A stretch of DNA of 64,000 bases from Pontibacter deserti (GCF_023630255.1 NZ_JALPRS010000001.1:1488001-1552000); one strand, 5' to 3'. Positions 1 to 8,575 are shown, numbered from the stretch's first letter. Program-made: numbers and translations. The notes: generated by a model from the letters alone, not told the origin.

Positions 1-675
1 CCAATCATCAGCGGAAACCGTTACAACGAAGCAGGCCGAATGTTTGGCACTGTAGGTCCGCTGCTGGACGGTGTGGAAGTGAAAATTGCCGAAGATGGTG
101 AAATACTTGCCAAAGGCCCGAATGTGATGATGGGTTACTACAAGCGCCCTGACCTGACTGCTGAAGTGATGGACGGCGAGTGGCTGCGCACAGGTGATAT
201 TGGAACTATGGTAGATGGTAAGTTCCTGAAAATAACAGACCGTAAGAAAGAACTCTTCAAGACCAGCGGTGGCAAGTATGTGGCACCACAACCCATCGAA
301 AACAAACTGGTGGAAAGCGACTGGATTGAGCAGATCATGGTAGTTGGCGAACAGCAAAAGTTTGTAGGTGCGCTTGTTGTGCCCGCCTTCCAGACACTGA
401 AACAATGGTATACCCAACAGGGCAAGCCCTACCCCGGCGACCAGGCAGTAACAAACGACAAACAGATTAAAGCCCTTATCCGGGATGCCATCAATAACTA
501 TAACAAACAGTTTAACCCTGTAGAACAGGTAAAAAAGTTTGTGCTGATGCCAAACCAGTGGACGATTGAGAACGGCGAACTAACTCCTACGCTTAAGCTG
601 AAGCGCCGGGTAATTGTTAAAAAGTATGAGGATATGATCGGATCTATGTATGCTAACACCAATCTGGCATCTTAG
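1..675 (+). CDS. AMP-forming long-chain acyl-CoA synthetase, C-terminal part (5' truncated by window edge)
   Basis: The reading frame is open from the first base, so the gene begins upstream of the window and only the last 224 residues are visible. The product would activate fatty acids to acyl-CoA using ATP. The visible part carries the end of the adenylate-forming domain: the RTGDIG segment with the conserved Asp, then ITDRKKELFKTSGGKYV, the hinge and A8-type motif with the Arg and Lys typical of the family. The small C-terminal domain follows. The segment ending TPTLKLKRR is typical of the FadD/FAA long-chain group. It is convergent with the exonuclease gene that ends at 731, with 55 bases between them. 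Confidence 0.9.
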   Translation, partial: PIISGNRYNEAGRMFGTVGPLLDGVEVKIAEDGEILAKGPNVMMGYYKRPDLTAEVMDGEWLRTGDIGTMVDGKFLKITDRKKELFKTSGGKYVAPQPIENKLVESDWIEQIMVVGEQQKFVGALVVPAFQTLKQWYTQQGKPYPGDQAVTNDKQIKALIRDAINNYNKQFNPVEQVKKFVLMPNQWTIENGELTPTLKLKRRVIVKKYEDMIGSMYANTNLAS

Positions 676-730
676 CTTTATAACCCCCTGCAAGTCAGAT
701 CTTATCTATACTTGTTTTGGTACTAATGCT

Positions 731-1504
731 TTAATCTGTCAGCTCTATCCAGACGGGGGCATGATCGCTCGTTTTTTCCCAGGCTCTTACTTCCCTGTCT
801 ACCCCGGCTGCTGTAAGCCGGTTAACAAGTGGTGGGCTAAGCAATACATGATCGATTCTTAGACCAGCGTTGCGCCCAAAGGCGTTGCGGAAGTAGTCCC
901 AGAAAGTATAGATTTGCTCATTAGGATAAATTTTACGTAATGCGTCCGTCCACCCTTGTTCCAGTAGCTTTTGGTAAACAGCACGGGTCTCTTGTCTGAA
1001 TAAGGCATCATCAAGCCAACGTTCTGGCCTGTATACATCCCGTTCAGTTGGTATCACATTAAAGTCACCGAGCAATATTACAGGCTTGTCAGTTGCCAGT
1101 AGTTCAGACGCATGAGTAGCTAACCTTTCAAACCAGTGTAATTTGTAATCAAACTTCGGACCGGGAGCAGGATTTCCGTTTGGCAAGTATAAGCAGCCAA
1201 CAATGATATCCTTTACTGCAGCTTCAATATACCTGCTCTGCATATCATCCGGATCGCCTGGCAATGCATGACGTATTTCTACCGGCTCCAAACTGTGGGT
1301 AAGTATAGCAACACCATTCCAGCTCTTCTGCCCGTGCCAGATAGCGTTATAACCAGCTTCCTGAATAACTTGTATCGGAAATTTTTCCTGAGGTGCCTTC
1401 AGCTCCTGCAAGCATACCACATCCGGCTTTTTTTCTTGTAACCACCGGAGTAAGACAGGTAGCCGAGCATTTATACCATTCACATTATAGGTCGCTATTC
1501 TCAT
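731..1504 (-). CDS. xth: Exodeoxyribonuclease III (Xth/ExoA family AP endonuclease)
   Basis: A 257-aa protein of the Mg-dependent endonuclease/exonuclease/phosphatase fold that cleaves at abasic sites in base-excision repair and degrades 3' ends. Visible family motifs are the N-terminal IATYNVNGINAR, the metal-binding Glu in CLQELKAP, GDFNVIPTERDVY with the catalytic Asp/Asn pair, and the C-terminal SDHAPV with the catalytic His. The length equals that of a typical ExoA/Xth. The ATG at 1504 starts directly at the first conserved beta strand, so the start is secure. It is monocistronic and convergent with the acyl-CoA synthetase gene. Confidence 0.93.
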   Translation of the reverse strand: MRIATYNVNGINARLPVLLRWLQEKKPDVVCLQELKAPQEKFPIQVIQEAGYNAIWHGQKSWNGVAILTHSLEPVEIRHALPGDPDDMQSRYIEAAVKDIIVGCLYLPNGNPAPGPKFDYKLHWFERLATHASELLATDKPVILLGDFNVIPTERDVYRPERWLDDALFRQETRAVYQKLLEQGWTDALRKIYPNEQIYTFWDYFRNAFGRNAGLRIDHVLLSPPLVNRLTAAGVDREVRAWEKTSDHAPVWIELTD

Positions 1505-1796
1505 AGTTGTCAGCAGTTGTCTTATATTACTAAAGGGGCTTATATGTATGCAGCGCTTAACAACATCAGTTAGTGCTATAAATTAAGAAATCATCTCTTT
1601 CAGGCTTGTTGTTTGCTAACGCTGTACAGGTATCAGGGTGCACCTTATATGAAAGTAGTAGAAAGAACTGTTACCTGTGATACAGACTGTGCTGGCTATA
1701 CTTGAAAATCAATTACCTGTAGTAAACAAAAACTCATTTTTTTCAAAACCTGATTTTTCTGTTAGAAAAGAGACTGATTATAATAGTACAACTAAC

Positions 1797-3563
1797 TTAA
1801 ATAACTAACCTCACTCCACCTAGTTCCTGCAAACCATAGGGGAACCGATCACCGGGCGAGCCAATGAACATAAAATTCTTTGGTATGCCCCACTTTTCTG
1901 ACAGTTGCTGAATAAGGTCCGGACCGAAATGCCCCCTGATGATGACAAAATCTACTACTAGTTCGGGATAGGCCAGATCCAACACTTCTACTTCATGCAT
2001 CAATCTTTTAGGTGGCTCTTCTCCTTCCTTCAGCACGTTAACAATTTTAATCCGGTTAGTATGCTCATTTTCAACAATGTAGCGCATCACCTTGTTAATA
2101 TTGGCTATATTATCTCCTTTTGTAAAGAAGACAAACTGCTGAGACCTTATGGTATGGATAAGGCGTTTTATAGTATAGGATTTAAAAGGTATGATCTTTT
2201 TAAGTGGCTGCTCTATCTGTCGTACCAGAAAAGCAAAAAAGATGAGCAGCTCTATACGGAACAACATGATAAGCACCAGCGACACAGTAGGTATAAAATA
2301 CTTCAGGAACACCCATACATAAGCCGGGTTTAGAATAGCGTTACCTACTAGGGCCATTAATACAGCAGAAATAGCAATAAACAGCACCAACCCAGATGCA
2401 CGAACCGGACGCGGAAGACGATTTCTGCGAAACTTGAGCAGAACATTACCAATACCAAAAAATGCCATTACAGCAAGGAAAGAAATGGTGTACACCCCCG
2501 CCAGGGCTCCAATATCGCCAGCTGTAATAAGAAGTATAGACACGCACAGCAGAAAGAAACTGATCATGATGAGGTAAGCCGAACCTTTCTTATTTGTGGT
2601 CAACAGGAACTGTGGCAGGCAGCGGTCAAGTGTCATGCGCTGCACCAAGCCTGTAACCCCGACATAGGAAGTAAGCACCGCGCCACTCAGTACCATGGCA
2701 GCGTTTATAGATACCAGAACAGCTAACCAATCTCCGCCTGCTACCTCACCCATATAAGCCAATAAAGCAGTCTGGTTTTCTTTTACAGCAGGTAATGGCA
2801 GTATGGCAATGGCCAGAAAAGCAGTTAAAGGATTAAAGATGGTAACTGCCAGCCACATATTACGCAAGGTTTTAGGGAATACGCCCTGCTCCTGTTCCTC
2901 CACAAAGTTAGCCGAGCTCTCAAACCCGGATATACCCAGCATGGCAGCCGCGAAACCGAAGAACAAGGCCCTCCAGATACTCCCTTCCAAAGGCTGGCTG
3001 TAATTAAGAGTAAGCGTATCAAAACCATGTGTAAAAAGGAAGAAAAACCCGACTATCAATAACAGGGTTAAGGTGGAAATATGCGTGATGAAGATAATGA
3101 TGGCCACTATAGAAGATTCGCCGATACCCATTATGGTTAGCCCCATAAAAAGCGCTAGCAAAGCAATAGTAGCATAAATAATAGGTAGCCCTTCCCAAAG
3201 GTGGTGCACATAATGCATGGCCTCACTTGCCGAAATAACAGCGGTGGCCATATAGGAAAGCAGAGTAAGGCAGGCAGCCAGCGAGGCTGTGCTTTTGCTG
3301 GTTGTGTTTAGTAATGCATTGTAAGCTCCGCCGTTTAGCGGCAAAGCTCCCACTACTTCACCATAGATACTCCGGAATAAATAGAGAACCCCACCTACCA
3401 TCAGCAGTGCCACCCATGCATACTGCCCTGCATAAATAATAGCCAGCGCCGAAACATATAAACAGGAAGACGTGATATCGTTTCCGCAAATGGCTGTAGC
3501 AGCCAGTTCTTTTAATTTAGGGTGCTGTACCGTTGTTGCTGAAGCAGTAGAAACCTCATTCAT
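1797..3563 (-). CDS. APC-superfamily amino acid permease
   Basis: A 588-aa membrane protein. Roughly the first 440 residues are hydrophobic and hold about twelve membrane segments. The first helix region contains AATAICGNDITSSCLYVS, resembling the broken TM1 of APC transporters, and TM6 contains GISGFESSANFVEEQ, a typical APC substrate/ion-site helix. The last ~140 residues are soluble and charged, a cytoplasmic tail of unknown role that is longer than in minimal APC carriers. The substrate cannot be inferred. It stands alone; the terminator at 3752-3776 separates it from the upstream flavin monooxygenase gene, so it is probably transcribed from its own promoter in the 3564-3750 gap. Confidence 0.85.
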   Translation of the reverse strand: MNEVSTASATTVQHPKLKELAATAICGNDITSSCLYVSALAIIYAGQYAWVALLMVGGVLYLFRSIYGEVVGALPLNGGAYNALLNTTSKSTASLAACLTLLSYMATAVISASEAMHYVHHLWEGLPIIYATIALLALFMGLTIMGIGESSIVAIIIFITHISTLTLLLIVGFFFLFTHGFDTLTLNYSQPLEGSIWRALFFGFAAAMLGISGFESSANFVEEQEQGVFPKTLRNMWLAVTIFNPLTAFLAIAILPLPAVKENQTALLAYMGEVAGGDWLAVLVSINAAMVLSGAVLTSYVGVTGLVQRMTLDRCLPQFLLTTNKKGSAYLIMISFFLLCVSILLITAGDIGALAGVYTISFLAVMAFFGIGNVLLKFRRNRLPRPVRASGLVLFIAISAVLMALVGNAILNPAYVWVFLKYFIPTVSLVLIMLFRIELLIFFAFLVRQIEQPLKKIIPFKSYTIKRLIHTIRSQQFVFFTKGDNIANINKVMRYIVENEHTNRIKIVNVLKEGEEPPKRLMHEVEVLDLAYPELVVDFVIIRGHFGPDLIQQLSEKWGIPKNFMFIGSPGDRFPYGLQELGGVRLVI

Positions 3564-3894
3564 AAATCATTTTCAAGAGTTATATGCAGTATACGAGCTT
3601 CTATCAGAAAGATGTTGAGCATACTGTACTTGCTCACATTTTAACTAGGGTATCAACAGCAGCACGATCTGCTTCAGGTACGGAGTTTAAGGTATAGCCT
3701 TACTATGATCGAAGAATGGGTTAGCTACATCAGGTAGGTTTAAATAAAAATCCCTGCCGTAGGTTAAGCGGCAGGGGAAGGTAGTATAGATTAGTAAAGG
3801 TTTGTTCAGGTGCGTCAGCAAAGGAAAGGTTTGAGCAGGGTTAAACTATAAGTATAATCTTGTTCGGTTTCCTTGCTTAGCTCAGATGATAAGT
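3564..3894. other. Intergenic region between LLM monooxygenase and permease genes
   Basis: A gene-free stretch of 331 bases. It contains the hairpin terminator at 3752-3776, and the remaining ~190 bases before the permease start must hold the permease promoter. No convincing promoter consensus or small ORF was seen. Confidence 0.6.
3752..3776 (-). terminator. Rho-independent terminator of the ATP-grasp/LLM cluster
   Basis: Perfect 8-bp GC-rich stem (CCCTGCCG at 3752-3759 paired with CGGCAGGG at 3769-3776) with a 9-base loop. Read on the minus strand, the stem is followed by a T-rich tract (complement of 3741-3750). It lies 119 bases after the LLM gene and therefore closes the minus-strand transcript that comes from the poly-Cys ORF/ATP-grasp/LLM cluster. 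Confidence 0.8.
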
Positions 3895-4914
3895 TTAGGC
3901 AATAACATTTATGATAGATTCAGAGAAGCGCTCCATTTCTTCGATCTGAGGGCTGCATTGTAACAGGAAAAAGTCTACACCAACAGCCTCAAATTCGGCG
4001 ATGCGGTCCTGCACCTGGGCTGGCGTACCTACCAGCCCGGAACGTAGTCCCCTGTTTGAAACAGAATAATCCTGCAGGGTAAGCTGGCGCTCCAGTTGCG
4101 TGCCTGATACCCACTGCTCCAGGTTTTTAAACCCGGCTGCAGATTCCTTTACATTGGTAATGCGATCAAATTCCTTTTTCACTTCCTGGTCTGAGTCGCG
4201 AACTATACTATAAGCTGCCACACCAAACTTCATAGGTGGTAACCCTAGGGCATCGCGTCGGCGTTTCATATCCTCAATGCGCTTGCCTATCAGCTCAGGA
4301 GAATCGCCATGCATTACATAACCATCGCATTGCGTGCTTATCAGGGTCTTGGCCGCTTCCGACTCACCTCCGGCATATATAAATGGCTTTTTCTTTGGCT
4401 TTGGCTGTAACACATTGTTCTCTACCTGATAGTATTTACCCTGGTAAGAGAAATGATCCTGCTCCCATACATTGGTTACAATATCCAGCCACTCTTTTGT
4501 GCGGGCATAGCGGTCATCATGCTCTTCAAAGTGAAGGCCATACTTAGTTGCTTCATCCTTCCACCACGACGACACCACATTTAACGAAAGCCTGTCGCCA
4601 CTGATCCGGGCAATGTTGGCAGCTTGTTTGGCAAGTATAGCCGGGTTATGGAACGTAGGGCGCACAGCCACCATTATCTCCAGTTTTTCGGTAACTGCCG
4701 CCAGTGCCGCAGCCGTAGACCATGCCTCAAGAGAGGGAGCCTGCTCTCCTTTAATATCGTTCAGGAACAACTCAGCGATAAGAGAAAGACTATAGCCCCA
4801 GTCTTCGCTGCGTTGTGCCAGCTTTTTTACATAGTCCCAGTCCGGGGCCATGCTTTCCTCTTCCACGTTGCGCAGCCAGCCGCCGAAAACCGGTAACCAA
4901 TATCCGAATTCCAT
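3895..4914 (-). CDS. LLM-class FMN-dependent monooxygenase (SfnG/SsuD-like)
   Basis: A 339-aa luciferase-like TIM-barrel flavoprotein. The N-terminus GYWLPVFGGWL, the segment LSLNVVSSWWKDE and EEHDDRYARTKEWLDIV match the alkanesulfonate (SsuD) and dimethylsulfone (SfnG) monooxygenase group, which uses FMNH2 and O2 to oxidise carbon-sulfur compounds. The reduced flavin must come from a separate reductase, and none is adjacent. The ATG at 4914 lies two bases after the stop codon of the ATP-grasp gene, so the two are translationally linked. Next to a poly-Cys ORF, the sulfur-oxidising family is notable: it could act on organosulfur nutrients or on a thiol-rich peptide. The substrate is unknown. 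Confidence 0.85.
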   Translation of the reverse strand: MEFGYWLPVFGGWLRNVEEESMAPDWDYVKKLAQRSEDWGYSLSLIAELFLNDIKGEQAPSLEAWSTAAALAAVTEKLEIMVAVRPTFHNPAILAKQAANIARISGDRLSLNVVSSWWKDEATKYGLHFEEHDDRYARTKEWLDIVTNVWEQDHFSYQGKYYQVENNVLQPKPKKKPFIYAGGESEAAKTLISTQCDGYVMHGDSPELIGKRIEDMKRRRDALGLPPMKFGVAAYSIVRDSDQEVKKEFDRITNVKESAAGFKNLEQWVSGTQLERQLTLQDYSVSNRGLRSGLVGTPAQVQDRIAEFEAVGVDFFLLQCSPQIEEMERFSESIINVIA

Positions 4915-4916
4915 GC

Positions 4917-5900
4917 CTATACCTCCTCTCTCTTTAATTGTGCTTTTGCCTCTAAAAAGTCTACCAGCTTAGCATGCGGATTAAACCCGATCACGTTAAC
5001 AGCATCAGCCACAAAGTTCGAAAGGGCATTTATATCATAATAGTAAATCTGTCCGTCACGGTCGTCGATGGTATATTCTATACCGCCAACATCTATACCT
5101 GATTCCTGCACAATGCGCTCAATAGCATCTATCACTCCCTGTGGTGGTGTAAATCCTTCCACTCTCATACCGTTCTTAGGTGCATCAATAGCGCAGGCGT
5201 TTCTTACCAGTTCTTTACCGTTGGTAGTCTGGCAAATGTCTGCAGGACACAGGTTAAAGCTTTCTCCTGAAGTATAAACTTTAATAGCATACAGGTATTT
5301 GCCGCCTAAGGTCTCCACACGATTTATATGGCCGCCACGCGCAGGTATAAATTCCTGTACCAGTGCGGTATGGTCTATACCTAGTTCTACCTGGCCAGAG
5401 GCAACAGCTAATGCCAGCTCTTCCGGAGAATTGAAACGTATAATGCCAGCACCGCTTCCGCCAATGTTCGCTTTTACAACGATTGGGTAACGCAATCCTT
5501 CTGTAGCTTTAACTGCCTGCGAGGCATGGTTAATGACACGGGATTTAGGATAAGGAAGTCCGAGTCTTTCCAGCAACGATAACTGCAGCGCCTTGGAAGT
5601 TTCATATTGGAAAGCTTTATAGCCGTTGATCACGGTTACACCTTTAGCCTCTAAATGAGCAAGCAGATTAAGTGTATAGAATATGCCCTGCTCGTTGTTA
5701 CGCAGGTAAGCAGAGGGGCTCATGCGGTTAAAGAAAAGGCTATAGTTCTGCTCCGCTGATGCCAGGTCATAGGTATGTTCTGCTGCGTTCAGGCGTGTGT
5801 ATGCAATGCCGCGGACATCCAATTCATTAAATAAAGGACGGAACCACTCCTGGTGTTCATGGAAAATTGCAAATGGTTTTTCAGATGATAAAGTTGACAT
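4917..5900 (-). CDS. ATP-grasp carboxylate-amine/thiol ligase
   Basis: A 327-aa RimK/GshB-like ATP-grasp enzyme. Visible are the lid and ATP-binding segment YPIVVKANIGGSGAGI (around residue 140), an adenine-loop-like VQEFIPARGGHINRVE, and the metal-binding C-terminal segment YYYDINALSNFVADAV (around residue 290) with Asp and Asn in the usual acidic/Asn positions. ATP-grasp ligases activate a carboxylate as acyl phosphate and join it to an amine or thiol. In RiPP pathways such enzymes crosslink or extend precursor peptides. The gene sits between the poly-Cys ORF (238 bases upstream) and the LLM gene (2 bases downstream). Its substrate is not known. It lacks the features of D-Ala-D-Ala ligase. 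Confidence 0.82.
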   Translation of the reverse strand: MSTLSSEKPFAIFHEHQEWFRPLFNELDVRGIAYTRLNAAEHTYDLASAEQNYSLFFNRMSPSAYLRNNEQGIFYTLNLLAHLEAKGVTVINGYKAFQYETSKALQLSLLERLGLPYPKSRVINHASQAVKATEGLRYPIVVKANIGGSGAGIIRFNSPEELALAVASGQVELGIDHTALVQEFIPARGGHINRVETLGGKYLYAIKVYTSGESFNLCPADICQTTNGKELVRNACAIDAPKNGMRVEGFTPPQGVIDAIERIVQESGIDVGGIEYTIDDRDGQIYYYDINALSNFVADAVNVIGFNPHAKLVDFLEAKAQLKREEV

Positions 5901-6138
5901 AAGATTCTCTGTAAAAATTAAAATTGAAAGTATAGGTATAGCTCACCTGCAAAGGCAGAGCTTTTGAATGTAAGGGAGGCAGGCAAAAACAAGTCCTTCA
6001 GGTACTGAAAGCTTTAGACAAAGCAAACCTTCGCCTTATTTGCTTTAAGCGCAAAAGGTTAATATGCCTGGCGGCTGCGTACGTAATGTGTTATAGTTTA
6101 CCTAAAAGAAAGTATAGGCAACAGAATGCGCAGCTGGT
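5901..6138 (-). other. Leader region between poly-Cys ORF and ATP-grasp gene
   Basis: 238 bases without an ATG on the minus strand apart from the ATP-grasp start. It contains an 8-bp inverted repeat, AAAGCAAA (6020-6027) with TTTGCTTT (6039-6046). It also contains a competing 5-bp stem GCTTT (6011-6015) with AAAGC (6020-6024) that shares bases with the first. A further small hairpin (CTGC/GCAG) lies near 5948. No run of T follows any of them on the minus strand, so no canonical attenuator is proven. Confidence 0.4.
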
Positions 6139-6255
6139 TTAGCAACAACAGCAGCAACAACAAGTAGAAATAGTATTCGGAAGAGATAAACCGAAAGAAG
6201 ATAAAGTGCTTTTCTGCAATAAAGAACCGATAAGGTTATTTGTTGTGATTTTCAT
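6139..6255 (-). CDS. Small ORF with a C-terminal run of seven cysteines (putative RiPP precursor or cysteine leader peptide)
   Basis: A 38-codon ORF. The peptide starts MKITTNNLIG, continues with a Leu/Ser-rich segment (SLLQKSTLSSFGLS), then PNTIST, and ends in seven consecutive Cys directly before the stop. The Cys codons are mixed (TGT TGT TGC TGC TGT TGT TGC), so the run is not a perfect codon repeat. No strong Shine-Dalgarno is seen; an AGGGG lies about 15 bases upstream of the ATG. There is no signal peptide. It is the first ORF of a minus-strand unit followed by an ATP-grasp ligase and an SfnG/SsuD-like monooxygenase. The leader-plus-uniform-core layout resembles a ribosomally made, modified peptide. 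Alternatively the Cys run could stall ribosomes when cysteine is scarce. No homologue is known to me. Confidence 0.6.
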   Translation of the reverse strand: MKITTNNLIGSLLQKSTLSSFGLSLPNTISTCCCCCCC

Positions 6256-6719
6256 GATTGATAATTTATATCCCCTAAATTTTTTAGGCAGGAATTAGCA
6301 CCTGGTTTGATAACTGGTTGCTAGAAGTTCATAGAGCCTGTTCTCTCCCTTCTTCTTTATAAATCAAATACTGTGTAGGTATATTGACTTTACACTGCAA
6401 AGCTGCATGCAGAATTTTGGAATTGCAAATATTTCAGCAAAAAAATGTACGTACATCGGTTAAACTACTGCCATTTATCCCTGTTATACTTTAAACCTGT
6501 GGTTGCTTTATGATGTGTTCAGCAGTATTTCAGTCTCTCAACAAGCTGTTCGGACAACAAACCATACAGGTTAACTGGCGTAATACCAGATATTATTGAG
6601 TTACCTGGTACAGGTTAAACTTCTGCTCTCTTACTATACTAAACTATTGCACAGGCTACCAGCATAGGTTTTGTTTGTCTGATTAATCAAAGTTTCAGTT
6701 TACTTAAGTTATAGCACCT
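6256..6719. other. Divergent intergenic region (464 bases)
   Basis: Lies between the minus-strand poly-Cys ORF and the plus-strand FAD protein, and must contain promoters for both. Apart from the promoter candidate at 6398-6429 no structure was recognised. A 29-codon plus-strand ORF near 6511 has no support. Confidence 0.5.
6398..6429 (-). promoter_or_regulatory. Candidate Bacteroidota promoter for the poly-Cys/ATP-grasp/LLM unit
   Basis: Read on the minus strand: TTTG, a 20-base spacer, then CAGCTTTG. The Bacteroidota consensus is TTTG, about 19 bases, TAnnTTTG; this site matches all of the -33 box and all but one fixed position of the -7 box. It would give a 5' leader of roughly 130 bases before the poly-Cys ORF. 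Such short matches occur by chance, so this is only a candidate. Confidence 0.3.
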
Positions 6720-8129
6720 ATGGCTATTGCAATTATCGGAGGAGGCTTAAGCGGCACATTAACGGCTATTCACCTGCTTCACAACGCTACATGTAACACC
6801 ACCATTAACCTGATAGACCAGGACAGGTATAGGATGAACCGCGGAATTGCCTATTCCAGCCAATTAACGTTTCAACCTTTAAATGTTCCTGCTTCGGCTA
6901 TGAGTCTGTTTCCGGAACATCCTCTCGATTTTTTCTATTGGCTCGAAGCACAACAGCATCGTTATGAAAAGCATTTAAAGCACCCTGTCAGTAAAGATGA
7001 CTTTATACCTCGTTTTATTTTCGGGGACTACCTTAAAGCCCGGTTGCAGGAAGCAAAAATGAAGGCCCACCCAAGTATAAACTTTGTAGAAGTATATGAC
7101 GAGGCTATTTCAGTAAAGAGGAAGGCCAATTGCTTCCAGGTAGATTTTCGTGATCATGAATCTATAAAAGCAGATAAAGTGGTGTTGGCTCTCGGCAACT
7201 TTCCACCAGCCCAGCTCCCCATACCTGATGCTGCATTTTATCAAAGCAGTAAATATGTTGCTTCTCCCTGGGCTGCAAAAGGGCTGGCAGATTTGCCTGT
7301 TGATGCCTCCTTATTACTGATTGGTTCCAGCCTGACAATGGTAGACTTAGTTGGTAGTCTTAAAGCACAGGGCCATAAAGGGAAAATTTATGTTATCTCT
7401 CGTCACGGACTACTGCCTCAGCCATTTGATGTATATACGCCTTCTTATCATAAGCTGAACCTTCCCATTCATTCAGACTTGTCTGTAATAGCATTATTCC
7501 GTTTTTTCAGGAAGGAGATAAAGAAAGCAGAAGAACAAGGCTATACCTGGAGAAGCGTACTGGATGCCATGCGTCCTGATATACCTGCTATCTGGCAGGC
7601 TTTACCATTAACTGAGAAAAAGCGGTTTCTCCGTCATGTACGACCTTACTGGGAAACACATCGCCACCGCATGCCTGCCAGTTCAGCAACTCTGATAAAC
7701 GGTTTACAACAACAAGGGCAGTTAGAAGTGATCGCTGCTACTATCCTAAACATGGTGGATGAAGGGGAACATGCCTGTATCACCCTTAAAAAAAGAAAGT
7801 ATACTGCTACCTCTCAAATAAAAGTGAGCCGGGTAATCAATTGTACCGGTCCTCAATCCGACTTCACTAAGATTCAGATGCCATTGGTTCAGCAACTGCT
7901 TGAGGAAGGCCTTATAAAACCGGATCAATTAAAGCTGGGCTTAGAAACAGCTCCTGATGGCACGCTAATAGGTGAACAAGGAACACCCATAGATGGACTT
8001 TATACTTTAGGACCGCCCCGAAAAGCTACTCTTTATGAATCAACTGCTTTGCGGGAGATAAGAGAACAGGCAAAGGAACTGGCAAATGTAATACTGCCAT
8101 CGCCACTTACGCAGCTTTCGGAAGCATAG
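6720..8129 (+). CDS. FAD/NAD(P)-binding protein of the YdhS (COG4529) type
   Basis: A 469-aa protein beginning with a Rossmann dinucleotide-binding motif (AIIGGGLSGTLTAIHLL) and the segment GIAYSSQLTFQPLNVPASAMSLFP, typical of the uncharacterised FAD-NAD(P)-binding family that includes YdhS. A second nucleotide-binding region is near residue 200 (LLIGSSLTMVDLVGSL), and the C-terminal FAD segment reads DGLYTLGPPRKATLYESTALREI. These proteins resemble N-hydroxylating flavin monooxygenases, but their reaction is not established. The ATG starts directly at the Rossmann strand. The gene is divergent from the poly-Cys cluster and shares its upstream region, so a link to that pathway is possible but unproven. 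Confidence 0.82.
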   Translation: MAIAIIGGGLSGTLTAIHLLHNATCNTTINLIDQDRYRMNRGIAYSSQLTFQPLNVPASAMSLFPEHPLDFFYWLEAQQHRYEKHLKHPVSKDDFIPRFIFGDYLKARLQEAKMKAHPSINFVEVYDEAISVKRKANCFQVDFRDHESIKADKVVLALGNFPPAQLPIPDAAFYQSSKYVASPWAAKGLADLPVDASLLLIGSSLTMVDLVGSLKAQGHKGKIYVISRHGLLPQPFDVYTPSYHKLNLPIHSDLSVIALFRFFRKEIKKAEEQGYTWRSVLDAMRPDIPAIWQALPLTEKKRFLRHVRPYWETHRHRMPASSATLINGLQQQGQLEVIAATILNMVDEGEHACITLKKRKYTATSQIKVSRVINCTGPQSDFTKIQMPLVQQLLEEGLIKPDQLKLGLETAPDGTLIGEQGTPIDGLYTLGPPRKATLYESTALREIREQAKELANVILPSPLTQLSEA

Positions 8130-8334
8130 CTACTCTGGTTGCTCTTCCCGGGTACAGCTCCTGAAGCTAATGTATTGTATAGCAGCCTTTATCTCGGCTT
8201 CAGGAAATGTGCTATCAAGCGGTATTTATATTTATAGTTAGCTTTTAATCCGCTTATTTATAAAGAAATAGTTACCCCGGTAAATCCGGTTGCAGGTCTG
8301 CCCCGTTTGTATTGTCCATTTAAACTGTGAGACT

Positions 8335-8574
8335 ATGCAACTAACCAACATTTTATTATTTCTAGGCGGACTCGGAGGCACAGAAGTAGTGTTGATCGTA
8401 CTGGCTATACTTCTATTTTTTGGTGCTAAACGCATCCCTGAACTGGCAAAAGGTCTCGGACGTGGTATCCGGGAATTTAAAGATGCCTCCAAAGATATTA
8501 AAGAAGATTTCGAAAACTCAGTTTCTGATCATACCCCTCCAGCAAGAGAGTCGGAAACCAGGCTAAGAGCTTAA
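8335..8574 (+). CDS. tatA: Sec-independent protein translocase TatA
   Basis: A 79-aa protein with one N-terminal membrane helix (VVLIVLAILLFFGA), then the Lys/Arg-Pro-Glu hinge (KRIPELAKGLGRGIREFKDA) and an amphipathic helix, the defining layout of TatA/TatE. An upstream in-frame start at 8290 would add 15 residues before the helix that are atypical for TatA, so the ATG at 8335 is preferred. TatA oligomerises to form the passage for folded proteins carrying twin-arginine signals. The next two genes encode proteins with twin-arginine-like N-termini. No tatB or tatC is adjacent. A strong terminator follows at once. Confidence 0.92.
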   Translation: MQLTNILLFLGGLGGTEVVLIVLAILLFFGAKRIPELAKGLGRGIREFKDASKDIKEDFENSVSDHTPPARESETRLRA

Positions 8575-8575
8575 T

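Noticed and set aside
650..862. Plus-strand ORF between the synthetase and exonuclease genes
   Set aside because: It overlaps the 3' end of the exonuclease gene in the opposite strand and has no protein features.
6511..6600. 29-codon plus-strand ORF in the divergent region near 6511
   Set aside because: No ribosome-binding site, no conserved features, and likely chance.
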